DNA of 9,178 nucleotides from Nitrospirota bacterium (GCA_013152195.1 JAADGU010000068.1:1-9178); one strand, 5' to 3'; shown: positions 1-6,918, counted from the stretch's first letter. Made by a program: numbers and translations. The notes: generated by a model from the letters alone, not told the origin.

Positions 1-738
1 GAGAGCAACCTTAAAAAGGCAATACAGCAGGGTGTGATTGATTCTTACAGCCTCAGGCACTCAGAGATAGTGGAAGGGGCAGACCTTGTTGTACTTGCCA
101 CCCCGGTTGGATGCTTTAAGGCAGTAATTGAAGAGACAGGGCCCTTTCTCAAAAAGGGAGCCATTGTTACAGACGTGGGAAGTGTTAAGGGGAGACTCGC
201 AAGGGAGATGGAAGGGCTGATGCCTGAGGGTGTCATATTTGTTGGCGGGCATCCTATTGCAGGCTCTGACCGTTCGGGTATTGATGCCGCCTCTGAAGAT
301 CTCTTTAGCGGTGCGAAGTGTATTATAACTCCTACAGAGCATACACCTGAAGAGGCAGTCAGGAAGGTTACAGAACTCTGGACTGCGATCGGGGCCGAGG
401 TCTGCTTTCTCTCCCCTGAAGAGCATGACCTGGTCTTTGCCCTTGTAAGTCATCTTCCCCATCTCATTGCCTATGCCCTTGTTAATACGGTAAGTGACGT
501 TAGTCCGGAGTACATTCATTATGCGGGCAAGGGGTTTAAGGACACCACACGGGTGGCCCTAAGTTCTCCCGAGCTCTGGAGGGATATCTGTTTTAAAAAC
601 AAGGAAAACCTTCTTGACCTTGTTCAAAGGTTTCAGGAGAGTCTTACCAGTATGGTAGATGCCCTGAAGAGGAATGACGCTGAAGAGCTGGAATCCCTGT
701 TTGAGCAGGCTCAGAGACTGAGGGGTAAACTTTTATAG
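1..738 (+). CDS. tyrA: Prephenate dehydrogenase, 5'-truncated
   Basis: Catalyses NAD(P)-dependent oxidative decarboxylation of prephenate to 4-hydroxyphenylpyruvate, the committed step to tyrosine, in the cytoplasm. The frame is open from base 1 (ESNLKKAIQQGVIDSY...), so the gene starts upstream; the GTG at 34 is an internal valine, not a start. 245 residues are visible; relatives have about 280-290, so roughly 35-40 residues holding the glycine-rich NAD-binding loop are missing. Visible family marks are LATPVG and TDVGSVK of the Rossmann domain, GGHPIAGS at visible residues 82-89, and HDLVFALVSHLPH at about 142-154 with the histidines expected in the active site, followed by the helical dimerisation domain. 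No ACT domain follows. aroA lies 131 nt downstream, consistent with an aromatic amino acid cluster. Identification is firm; cofactor choice (NAD or NADP) and use of arogenate cannot be judged. Confidence 0.95.
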   Translation, partial: ESNLKKAIQQGVIDSYSLRHSEIVEGADLVVLATPVGCFKAVIEETGPFLKKGAIVTDVGSVKGRLAREMEGLMPEGVIFVGGHPIAGSDRSGIDAASEDLFSGAKCIITPTEHTPEEAVRKVTELWTAIGAEVCFLSPEEHDLVFALVSHLPHLIAYALVNTVSDVSPEYIHYAGKGFKDTTRVALSSPELWRDICFKNKENLLDLVQRFQESLTSMVDALKRNDAEELESLFEQAQRLRGKLL

Positions 739-869
739 ATGTTATTCGTTAGAAGTTCAGAAGGACTTTATAGCAGGCTGTTTTTATAGGTTTTAATATG
801 GTTAAATCTTTTGCTGTAGTTTTTCCCATGTCTCAAACAACAAATAATAAATGATAAATAGTAAATAAA
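739..869 (+). other. tyrA-aroA intergenic region, AT-rich
   Basis: This 131-nt gap is by far the longest in the housekeeping run and is A+T-rich. It holds a TGG-TTAAAT element (799-807) that resembles an extended -10 box, but no convincing -35 box lies 16-18 nt upstream. No Shine-Dalgarno sequence precedes aroA: the last 25 nt are almost only A and T. A five-codon ORF without a ribosome binding site (ATG at 851, TAA at 866-868) ends one base before the aroA ATG. A promoter or unusual translation start for aroA may sit here, but nothing is clear enough to call. Confidence 0.35.
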
Positions 870-2162
870 ATGGTTGACAGTATTAAACTTTTAAGGTCAG
901 GCCCCCTCAGGGGTGAGGTCATCCCGCCTCCCGACAAGTCCATCTCTCACAGGGCCCTCATCTTTGCATCCATTGCAATGGGTAAAAGTATTATCCGTAA
1001 TCTGCTGAGGGCTGATGACCCGCTGAGCACCCTTAATGCCATGAGGTCGCTTGGCATAGAAATAAGGGATTCAGGGGAGACGGTAGAGGTTTATGGAGAG
1101 GGACTTTATGGTCTCAGGGAGCCGGAGGACGTGATAGATTGCGGTAATTCCGGTACTACCATGAGGTTGCTTGCGGGTCTTTTGTCCGGACAACCTTTTT
1201 TCTCTGTCCTGACGGGCGATAGTTCACTCAGGCAGAGGCCGATGAAGAGGATTATAGAGCCGTTGAGGATGATGGGTGCAGGTCTGTATGCAAGGGCAGG
1301 GGATACACTTGCACCGATTGCTGTAAGGGGCGGGGGGCTGAAGGGAATCCATTATAAGAGCCCGGTTGCCTCGGCCCAGGTAAAATCTGCTGTCCTGCTC
1401 GCTGCCCTGTATGCTGAGGGTGAGACGGTTGTGGAAGAACCCCGGAAGTCGAGGGACCATACAGAGCGGATGCTGCCTGCTATTGGAGCAGATCTCAGGG
1501 TTGAGGGGCTCAGGATTACAGTATCAGGGGGAAATGACCTTGCACCTTTTGAGATTACAGTGCCGGGCGATTTTTCATCGGCGGCCTTCTTTATGGTGGC
1601 AGCCGCAATTGTAAGGGACTCTGAGATAATAATAAAAAACGTCGGCATTAACCCTACCCGCAGAGGTCTGTTCGATATCATGAAGCGGATGGGGGCGGAT
1701 ATCGAGATTACAGATGAAAGGGATGTCTCGGGAGAGACGGTCGGAAATATCGTCTGCAGATATACGGAAAAACTTGCTGCAACAGAGATTACACCGGAGG
1801 AGGTCCCTTCAATGATTGATGAGTTCCCGGTATTCTGTGTGCTTGCCTGCAGGGCTGAGGGGACGACAATAATCAGGGGAGCCGGGGAGCTGAGGGTTAA
1901 GGAATCAGACAGGATTGCAGCTATTGCCTCTGAACTGAGCAAGATGGGGGTTGATGTAACTGAATACCCGGACGGACTGGAGATCAGGGGACCCGTGAAT
2001 CTGAGGGGTACGACCCTGGAGGCTCATAATGATCATCGGGTGGCAATGGCCCTCTCAGTGGCTGCGCTTGTAGCAGAGGGCAGTACCACGCTGCAAGGAG
2101 TTTCGGCTGTTGATATATCATTCCCGGGTTTTTATGACCGGATTATGGAGCTTACCGGGTGA
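870..2162 (+). CDS. aroA: 3-phosphoshikimate 1-carboxyvinyltransferase (EPSP synthase)
   Basis: Joins shikimate-3-phosphate and phosphoenolpyruvate to make EPSP, step six of the shikimate pathway, in the cytoplasm. The 430 residues match the usual length of about 430. Key motifs: DKSISHR (22-28), GNSGT (92-96), RPMKR (123-127), SAQVK (168-172), RDHTE (195-199), NPTR (261-264), IDEFP with the expected catalytic Asp317, LRVKESDR (341-348) and HNDHR (386-390). RDHTE, SAQVK and NPTR are the pattern of class II enzymes (CP4-like) rather than the E. coli class I pattern. The position equivalent to the alanine in CP4 that confers glyphosate tolerance is glycine here (Gly95), so sensitivity at that site is expected by inference. 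The usual PGDKS reads PPDKS. The ATG at 870 gives the normal N-terminus but has no Shine-Dalgarno sequence. cmk follows after 55 nt. Confidence 0.97.
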   Translation: MVDSIKLLRSGPLRGEVIPPPDKSISHRALIFASIAMGKSIIRNLLRADDPLSTLNAMRSLGIEIRDSGETVEVYGEGLYGLREPEDVIDCGNSGTTMRLLAGLLSGQPFFSVLTGDSSLRQRPMKRIIEPLRMMGAGLYARAGDTLAPIAVRGGGLKGIHYKSPVASAQVKSAVLLAALYAEGETVVEEPRKSRDHTERMLPAIGADLRVEGLRITVSGGNDLAPFEITVPGDFSSAAFFMVAAAIVRDSEIIIKNVGINPTRRGLFDIMKRMGADIEITDERDVSGETVGNIVCRYTEKLAATEITPEEVPSMIDEFPVFCVLACRAEGTTIIRGAGELRVKESDRIAAIASELSKMGVDVTEYPDGLEIRGPVNLRGTTLEAHNDHRVAMALSVAALVAEGSTTLQGVSAVDISFPGFYDRIMELTG

Positions 2163-2200
2163 CGGAGCAGAGATGCCTGTTGTTCACCCCGCCGGCTCCG
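2157..2200 (+). other. Two competing hairpins at the aroA-cmk junction
   Basis: GGGTGA (2157-2162, including the aroA stop codon) can pair with TCACCC (2184-2189), and CGGAGC (2163-2168) can pair with GCTCCG (2195-2200). The arms are interleaved, so the two 6-bp stems cannot form as nested hairpins; they would be alternatives or a strained pseudoknot with no first loop. No T-run follows, so this is not an intrinsic terminator. The second stem ends 6 nt before the cmk ribosome binding site. It might influence mRNA processing or translation of cmk, but chance pairing in a G+C-rich gap is possible. Confidence 0.3.
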
Positions 2201-2206
2201 GTTAAT

Positions 2207-2213
2207 AGAAGGA
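2207..2213 (+). promoter_or_regulatory. Ribosome binding site of cmk
   Basis: AGAAGGA lies 4 nt before the ATG at 2218 and supports that start. It contrasts with aroA and plsC, which lack a recognisable Shine-Dalgarno sequence. Confidence 0.7.
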
Positions 2214-2217
2214 ACAG

Positions 2218-2880
2218 ATGACCAGGAAACGGATTATAACAATAGATGGCCCCTCTGGGGCCGGCAAGAGCACTGTTGCCAGGCTGCTGGCAGATAATCT
2301 GGGGTTTCAGTATCTTGATACCGGGGCCCTTTACAGGGCGGTTGCGCTCTATCTGAGACGGTACGGACTGAGCGAGGATGTTACTGATGAGACCTTGAAG
2401 CGGATTCTTAAGGGGCTGGATGTAGGCTTCTCCGAAGGCAGGGTCTTTATAAATGGGGAGGATGTGTCAGAGGCTATCAGGACCCCTGAAATAGGGCATT
2501 ACTCTTCGGTCTTTTCTGCAAGGAGACCCGTAAGAGAGTTCCTCTTTGCCATACAGAGGGCTTATCCTGAAAAGTACGATACAGTTGTTGAAGGCAGGGA
2601 TATGGGGACCGTTGTCTTCCCTGATGCCTGGATGAAGTTTTTTCTTGACGCCTCCCAGCAGGAAAGGGCAAGTAGACGGTATCTTCAGTTAGTGCAAAAG
2701 GGGATGGCTGTTACAATGGAAGAGGCCCTTCAGGATGTGCAGCAGAGAGATGAGAGGGATTCCCGCCGGGAGCTGGCTCCTCTGAAACAGGCGCGGGATG
2801 CAGTTTATATTGACACCACATCCATGGGGATTGAAGAGACTATTAAAAAGATGTTAGAGTTTCTGATGGGTAGCAGGTGA
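2218..2880 (+). CDS. cmk: (d)CMP kinase
   Basis: Transfers a phosphate from ATP to CMP or dCMP, feeding CTP, dCTP and CDP-lipid synthesis; cytoplasmic. The 220 residues match the family (about 220-230). The P-loop GPSGAGKS is at residues 11-18, YLDTGALYR at 32-40 belongs to the nucleotide monophosphate site, EGRDMGTVVFPDA at 125-137 is a family signature, and the lid region carries RRYLQL (153-158) and QRDERDSRRE (176-185) with the arginines and aspartate that contact substrate. The closing LAPLKQARDAVYIDT is typical of the bacterial enzyme. The ATG at 2218 follows a good ribosome binding site. It is 55 nt from aroA and 35 nt from plsC, and this neighbourhood (aroA-cmk-...-rpsA) is widespread. 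Identification is firm. Confidence 0.97.
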   Translation: MTRKRIITIDGPSGAGKSTVARLLADNLGFQYLDTGALYRAVALYLRRYGLSEDVTDETLKRILKGLDVGFSEGRVFINGEDVSEAIRTPEIGHYSSVFSARRPVREFLFAIQRAYPEKYDTVVEGRDMGTVVFPDAWMKFFLDASQQERASRRYLQLVQKGMAVTMEEALQDVQQRDERDSRRELAPLKQARDAVYIDTTSMGIEETIKKMLEFLMGSR

Positions 2881-2915
2881 TGAGTTTAGAAGCTGTAACC
2901 TGTTTATAACGTGTT

Positions 2916-3533
2916 ATGTACTGGATATTCAGAGCTGTCTTAAAGATAGTTTATAAATTATTGTTTTGTTTTGAAGTCAGGGGGGCAGAAAATATTCCTG
3001 CCGAGGGGGGAGTTATAATCGCTGCAAATCATCTGAGCCATCTTGATCCGCCACTTATCGGAGTAAGTATAAAAAGGAGGGCTGTTTTTATGGCAAAGAG
3101 CAGTCTCTTTCATGTGCCTGTAATCGGATGGTTTGTGAGACGTCTTTCCATTCCTGTTGATAGGGATACGGCCCGACCTTCTACAATAAAAGAGGCAGTG
3201 AGGCAATTGAAAGAGGGTAGGGTTCTCGTGATGTTTCCAGAGGGCACAAGGAACAGGGATGGAGACGTTGGAGGAGGAAAGAGAGGGGTTGCCATGGTTG
3301 CAGCCCTGAGTCACGCAAAGGTTGTTCCGGCATTGATTGAGGGTACGGAAAGGGCCTTGCCTGCAGGGGGCGGATTTTTAAGACCAACGAGAGTGAGGGT
3401 GACCTTTGGACGCCCTATTGAATATAGTGGTGCAGAAACAAGCAAGGGTTTTCAGCAGCGTATAACCGGGGAGATTATGGATAAAATCAGGGAGCTTAAG
3501 CAGGAACCCACAATGCGCAGCTCAAAATTATAA
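2916..3533 (+). CDS. plsC: 1-acyl-sn-glycerol-3-phosphate acyltransferase
   Basis: Acylates lysophosphatidic acid at position 2 to give phosphatidic acid, the precursor of membrane phospholipids, at the inner face of the cytoplasmic membrane. 205 residues, typical of the short bacterial PlsC. The N-terminus (residues 1-20, aromatic and hydrophobic) should associate with the membrane. The catalytic HX4D motif is NHLSHLD (His39, Asp44); the glycerol-phosphate motif is FPEGTRNRDG (107-116); VPALIEGT (137-144) is the late proline motif. No Shine-Dalgarno sequence is visible before the ATG at 2916, but this start gives the expected N-terminus. A cmk-plsC-ispH-rpsA order is seen in several phyla. 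Family membership is firm; acyl donor (acyl-ACP or acyl-CoA) and exact acceptor are inferred, since other glycerolipid acyltransferases share these motifs. Confidence 0.9.
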   Translation: MYWIFRAVLKIVYKLLFCFEVRGAENIPAEGGVIIAANHLSHLDPPLIGVSIKRRAVFMAKSSLFHVPVIGWFVRRLSIPVDRDTARPSTIKEAVRQLKEGRVLVMFPEGTRNRDGDVGGGKRGVAMVAALSHAKVVPALIEGTERALPAGGGFLRPTRVRVTFGRPIEYSGAETSKGFQQRITGEIMDKIRELKQEPTMRSSKL

Positions 3534-3549
3534 GCAGGGATTTTTATTT

Positions 3550-4410
3550 ATGGATATATATATTGCAAAGGGAGCCGGCTTTTGTTTTGGTGTGAAAAGG
3601 GCTGTGAATATAGCGTTTAAGACAGCTGAAAGGTCCGTAAAGAGGGTTGCAACACTCGGACCCATAATCCACAATCCCCAGGTTGTGGATAAATTGAGTG
3701 AGGCTGGAGTGAAGCCGCTGGACAAGGTTTCAGAGGATGTGGATATACTCATAGTACGGACCCATGGGATACCGGTCGAGCTTTATGAGAGTCTTCGGGA
3801 TGCAAAGTTTGAACTTATTGATGCTACCTGTCCGTTTGTAAAAAAGGCTCAGCAATATGCTAAACTTCTCAGGGAAGAAGGCTACCAGGTGCTTATTCTC
3901 GGTGATAAGGACCACCCCGAGGTAAAAGGAATTCTCAGCTATGCCGGTGAGAGTGCCATTGTTGTCAGAGACGCCGGTGAGATGCCCATGCTCAATTCTC
4001 GTGTCGGCATTGTTGTTCAGACCACACAGCCTGTTGAGGCCCTGAAAAAGTTGCTTGAAAAGGTTATACAGACAGTAAAAGAGGTAAAAGTATATAATAC
4101 CATATGTAACTCAACAGCCCTCAGGTTGAGAGAGACAGAGGATATGACCAGGAAGGTTGACCTTATGCTCGTTGTTGGCGGAAAAAACAGTGCAAACACA
4201 AAACAGCTTGTCACTTTATGTAATGACTGCCGGGTGAAGACATACCATGTTGAGACTGCCGGTGATTTGTTCCCGAAGTGGTTTGACGGGGTGGAAAAGG
4301 TTGGTATAACCGCCGGAGCTTCTACCCCTGACTGGATAATAAATGATATAGTAAGGAAAATAGAGGCCATTGGAGAGCGTGCATGTACTTCCAGAGGTCG
4401 GGAATCTTAG
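3550..4410 (+). CDS. ispH: 4-hydroxy-3-methylbut-2-enyl diphosphate reductase
   Basis: Last enzyme of the MEP isoprenoid pathway: reduces HMBPP to IPP and DMAPP using a [4Fe-4S] cluster; cytoplasmic. 286 residues, normal for the stand-alone enzyme. The three cluster cysteines are present: Cys12 (GFCFGVKRAV), Cys94 (DATCPFVKK) and Cys186 (TICNSTALR). Substrate-binding residues are also present: His41 (HNPQVV), His72 (RTHGIP), His122 and catalytic Glu124 (DHPEVKG), Thr158/Thr159 (QTTQ), the S214-x-N216 pair in NSANTKQL, and Ser258 (TAGASTPDW). AGGGA at 3536-3540, 9 nt before the ATG at 3550, is an acceptable ribosome binding site. Its TAG stop is in frame with the following rpsA with no other stop between them. 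An extra CNDC cysteine pair (224 and 227) lies outside the cluster set. Identification is firm. Confidence 0.98.
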   Translation: MDIYIAKGAGFCFGVKRAVNIAFKTAERSVKRVATLGPIIHNPQVVDKLSEAGVKPLDKVSEDVDILIVRTHGIPVELYESLRDAKFELIDATCPFVKKAQQYAKLLREEGYQVLILGDKDHPEVKGILSYAGESAIVVRDAGEMPMLNSRVGIVVQTTQPVEALKKLLEKVIQTVKEVKVYNTICNSTALRLRETEDMTRKVDLMLVVGGKNSANTKQLVTLCNDCRVKTYHVETAGDLFPKWFDGVEKVGITAGASTPDWIINDIVRKIEAIGERACTSRGRES

Positions 4411-4416
4411 GATATA

Positions 4417-4424
4417 GAGGAGGT
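4417..4424 (+). promoter_or_regulatory. Strong ribosome binding site of rpsA
   Basis: GAGGAGGT, one of the strongest Shine-Dalgarno sequences in the window, has two candidate in-frame starts after it. TTG at 4429 is 5 nt past the AGGAGG core and ATG at 4435 is 11 nt past it. The two proteins differ by two residues at the N-terminus. The spacing favours TTG and the codon type favours ATG; the sequence alone does not settle it. Confidence 0.75.
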
Positions 4425-4428
4425 TATT

Positions 4429-6015
4429 TTGCTAATGGAGACTCATAACAAGGAGCTTGACGAACTTTACTCCGGAACAATTCCTGATATTGTTGAAGGG
4501 ACCATATTAAAAGGAAAAATTATATCAATAAAAGCAGACAGTGTGGTTGTTGATATCGGATATAAATCCGAAGGTTTTATATCCATAGAGGAATTTGCAG
4601 AAAAGGATAGGGGGGGACTCGGAGAAGGAGTTGAAATAGAGGTTTATGTATCAAAAATTGATGCTGACGGTCTTGTAATACTGTCTCCGGAGAAGGCGAG
4701 GAGGATAAGGACCCTGCAGCGGTTGGAGGAAGCTCAGAAAGACGGTACCCCTGTTGAGGGGATAGTGATAGAGCGGATCAAGGGTGGCTATAATGTTGAT
4801 ATTGCGGGGATAAGGGCCTTTATGCCCGGATCCCAGGCAGACCTGAAGCCTTTAAAGGATCCTGACAGCCTTATCGGACAGGAAATCATGATCAGGGTCC
4901 TGAAATTTAACAGCAAGCTGACAAACGTGATTGTTTCAAGAAGGGTTATATTAGAGGAAGAGAGGGCAAAGCTCAGGGAAAAGACCCTTGCCAATCTCAG
5001 CCCTGAATGTATCCTCTCCGGAGTTGTCAAAAATATTACTGATTATGGCGTCTTTGTCGACCTTGGCGGAATTGATGGTCTTCTTCACATATCCGACATA
5101 TCCTGGGGCAGGATAAGGCATCCCTCTGATGTCTTTAAGGTTGGGCAGGAGGTTGAGGTGATGGTGCTCAACTTTGTCCCTGAGACAGAAAAGGTTACGC
5201 TGGGTTATAAACAGAAGAGATCTGACCCCTGGCTTGATATCGAAGAGAAGTATCCTGTCGGCAAGGTGGTTAGTGGCAAGGTGGTTAGTCTTACCGATTA
5301 TGGTGCCTTTGTTGAGATTGAAGACGGAGTGGAGGGGCTGGTGCATGTGTCTGAGCTCGACTGGTCTCCCAGACCCAAGCATCCTTATTACATGGAGATC
5401 GGGGATTTTGTAGATGCACAGATATTAAAGGTTGATCCAAAGGAGAGGAGGGTTTCTCTGGGGATCAAGCAGCTGAAGCCAAAGCCCTGGAAACTCGTTG
5501 CCGAGAGATATGAGGTTGGTCAGCGTATAAATGGCAGGGTAAGAAGCCTGACGGAATTTGGAGCCTTTATAGGATTGCCGGAGGGAGTGGATGCCCTGCT
5601 TCATATATCTGATATGTCATGGACGAAGCATGTCAGGCATCCATCTGAAGTCCTGCGTAAAGGGCAGATGATTGATGCGGTTATACTGAGCCTGGAGCCG
5701 GAAAAAGAGAGGATGGCCCTTGGTCTCAAACAGCTTGTCCCGGATCCGTGGGAAGAGAAGATACCCGCAGAATTTCATCTCGGTGAAGAAGTGAAATGCA
5801 AGGTGCTGAGACATACGGAGTTTGGTATCTTTGTTGAACTTGAAGGAGAGGTTGAGGGTCTTGTCTATTCCTCGGAGATTGATACCGGAGGGGGAAAGCC
5901 CGAAGAGATTTATAAGGATGGGGATGAGATAGTTGTCAGGATTATCAAGGTGGATGTGGAAGGTCGAAAGATCGGATTAAGCCTGAAAACGCTAAAGCAC
6001 GAAACGAATGCGTAG
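4429..6015 (+). CDS. rpsA: 30S ribosomal protein S1, six S1 domains
   Basis: Binds mRNA on the 30S subunit and helps initiation on structured or weak-Shine-Dalgarno messages. 528 residues from TTG 4429 (526 from ATG 4435), near the 550-560 of proteobacterial S1. Six OB-fold S1 domains are visible at about 22-92, 108-172, 194-262, 278-348, 362-435 and 449-522. Domains 1 and 2 are divergent, as expected for the ribosome-binding part. Domains 3-5 carry the strong RNA-binding pattern (TDYGVFV...GLLHISD, TDYGAFV...GLVHVSE, TEFGAFI...LLHISD), each closing with a K..DPW or K.KPW linker. Domain 6 is slightly weaker (TEFGIFV...GLVYSSE). The gene is 18 nt from ispH and in the same frame. A perfect 15-bp tandem repeat lies in domain 4. 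In E. coli S1 represses its own translation; nothing here proves that. Confidence 0.97.
   Translation: MLMETHNKELDELYSGTIPDIVEGTILKGKIISIKADSVVVDIGYKSEGFISIEEFAEKDRGGLGEGVEIEVYVSKIDADGLVILSPEKARRIRTLQRLEEAQKDGTPVEGIVIERIKGGYNVDIAGIRAFMPGSQADLKPLKDPDSLIGQEIMIRVLKFNSKLTNVIVSRRVILEEERAKLREKTLANLSPECILSGVVKNITDYGVFVDLGGIDGLLHISDISWGRIRHPSDVFKVGQEVEVMVLNFVPETEKVTLGYKQKRSDPWLDIEEKYPVGKVVSGKVVSLTDYGAFVEIEDGVEGLVHVSELDWSPRPKHPYYMEIGDFVDAQILKVDPKERRVSLGIKQLKPKPWKLVAERYEVGQRINGRVRSLTEFGAFIGLPEGVDALLHISDMSWTKHVRHPSEVLRKGQMIDAVILSLEPEKERMALGLKQLVPDPWEEKIPAEFHLGEEVKCKVLRHTEFGIFVELEGEVEGLVYSSEIDTGGGKPEEIYKDGDEIVVRIIKVDVEGRKIGLSLKTLKHETNA
5260..5289 (+). repeat. Perfect 15-bp tandem repeat inside rpsA
   Basis: GGCAAGGTGGTTAGT occurs twice head to tail (5260-5274 and 5275-5289) and encodes GKVVS-GKVVS at the start of the fourth S1 domain. 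The domain has its normal length here, because other S1 proteins also have a G....G pattern at this place, so the repeat is not an obvious insertion. It is nevertheless a possible site for slippage by five codons. Confidence 0.9.
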
Positions 6016-6016
6016 T

Positions 6017-6054
6017 TCCGGTGTCGGTAAGGGATTAATTCCGGACCCTGACAC
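6017..6054 (+). other. Structured rpsA-sppA gap with alternative pairings
   Basis: Immediately after the rpsA stop, GTGTC (6021-6025) plus AGGG (6030-6033) can pair with CCCTGACAC (6046-6054), giving 9 bp with a 4-nt bulge and a 12-nt loop. TCCGG (6017-6021) can also pair with CCGGA (6041-6045) inside that loop. The two can compete or form a small pseudoknot. No T-run follows, so it does not look like an intrinsic terminator. It could lower or tune read-through from the highly expressed rpsA into sppA; function is inference. Confidence 0.35.
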
Positions 6055-6069
6055 TCTTTATGGAGACAA

Positions 6070-6918
6070 ATGAAGAAAATCTGTGTAGTATTAGCTATAG
6101 TGCTGTTAGCCACTGTCCTTCTGAGCCTTATCGTGACACTCGTTGGCAGGAATATGCCGATAGGGGAGAAGGTAGCGCTTATAAGGATAGAAGGCCCTAT
6201 CGTATCTTCAAGAAATGCCATTGAGGAACTCCGGGAATACAGGAAGGACTCGAGTGTAAAGGCCATAGTTCTAAGAGTAGACAGCCCGGGAGGCGCTGTC
6301 GGACCATCTCAGGAGATTTATGAGGAGGTGGGCAAGCTGATGAAGATAAAACCCGTTGTTGTCTCAATGGGGTCTGTAGCGGCTTCCGGCGGGTACTATA
6401 TATCTGCACCGGCAACGAAAATATATGCCAATCCCGGGACCATTACAGGGTCAATCGGGGTAATTATGGAGATACCGAACCTTAAGGGGCTTATGGATAA
6501 GGTGGGAATCAGGACAGAGGTGATAAAGAGTGGTAAGCACAAGGACCTTGCATCTGTATTCAGGGGGATAGGCAAGGAGGAGAGGGCCATCCTGCAGGGT
6601 GTTCTTGATGATGTTCATGACCAGTTTATCAGGGCTGTCTCTGAGGGCAGGGGGATTCCTTACGAGCGGGTCAGGGAGATTGCGGATGGACGCGTCTTTT
6701 CAGGAAGACAGGCAAAAGCAGTGGGGTTAGTTGACTCCCTCGGTAATATCCAGGATGCCATTATGGAGGCTGCCAGCCTTGGGGGGATTAAAGGCGAGCC
6801 CAATGTGGTGTCAAAAAAAGAGAAGACATCAATACTTGATATGCTAACCAGCCGTATTCCTAAGGAGCTTAAAGAGGTTCTTGGTACCGTAAGTATGAAG
6901 TATATCATGTATTATTAA
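6070..6918 (+). CDS. sppA: Signal peptide peptidase SppA, short 36K type
   Basis: Membrane-bound serine protease that degrades cleaved signal peptides, with its catalytic domain outside the cytoplasmic membrane. 282 residues with one peptidase S49 domain, like Bacillus SppA and unlike the duplicated 67K E. coli enzyme. Residues 4-26 form a hydrophobic N-terminal anchor after MKK. The catalytic pair is visible: the Ser106 nucleophile in MAASGGYY-like SVAASGGYY (102-110), and Lys158 in SGKHKD, exactly 52 residues later, the same spacing as Ser147/Lys199 of the Bacillus subtilis enzyme. VDSPGG (70-75), TGSIGVIME (126-134) and DGRVFSGRQAK (206-216) are further family marks. GGAG (6062-6065) is 4 nt before the ATG. 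sppA after rpsA and before an IHF/HU gene is a recurring order in Desulfobacterota-like genomes. Identification is firm. Confidence 0.96.
   Translation: MKKICVVLAIVLLATVLLSLIVTLVGRNMPIGEKVALIRIEGPIVSSRNAIEELREYRKDSSVKAIVLRVDSPGGAVGPSQEIYEEVGKLMKIKPVVVSMGSVAASGGYYISAPATKIYANPGTITGSIGVIMEIPNLKGLMDKVGIRTEVIKSGKHKDLASVFRGIGKEERAILQGVLDDVHDQFIRAVSEGRGIPYERVREIADGRVFSGRQAKAVGLVDSLGNIQDAIMEAASLGGIKGEPNVVSKKEKTSILDMLTSRIPKELKEVLGTVSMKYIMYY

Noticed and set aside
34..36. GTG at 34 as the tyrA start
   Set aside because: The frame is open and conserved (NLKKAIQQG) to base 1 and the NAD-binding loop is missing, so the gene is cut by the window edge.
771..785. Terminator after tyrA (AGCAGGCT followed by T5)
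   Set aside because: The stem would have only three pairs with a two-base loop, too weak for an intrinsic terminator.
732..789. Three copies of TTTATAG (732, 767, 783) as a regulatory repeat
   Set aside because: The first includes the tyrA stop, spacing is irregular (35 and 16 nt), and 7-mers of this composition are expected in AT-rich sequence.
845..868. AAT/AAA-rich direct repeat before aroA
   Set aside because: Low-complexity A/T sequence without a regular unit; not a CRISPR or iteron-like array.
1352..1942. 196-codon minus-strand open frame opposite aroA
   Set aside because: It lies wholly inside a full-length aroA with all motifs, is rich in Ser/Ile as expected of an antisense shadow, and has no family marks.
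4951..5382. 143-codon minus-strand open frame opposite rpsA
   Set aside because: It is antisense to conserved S1 domains 2-4, with no ribosome binding site or recognisable domain.
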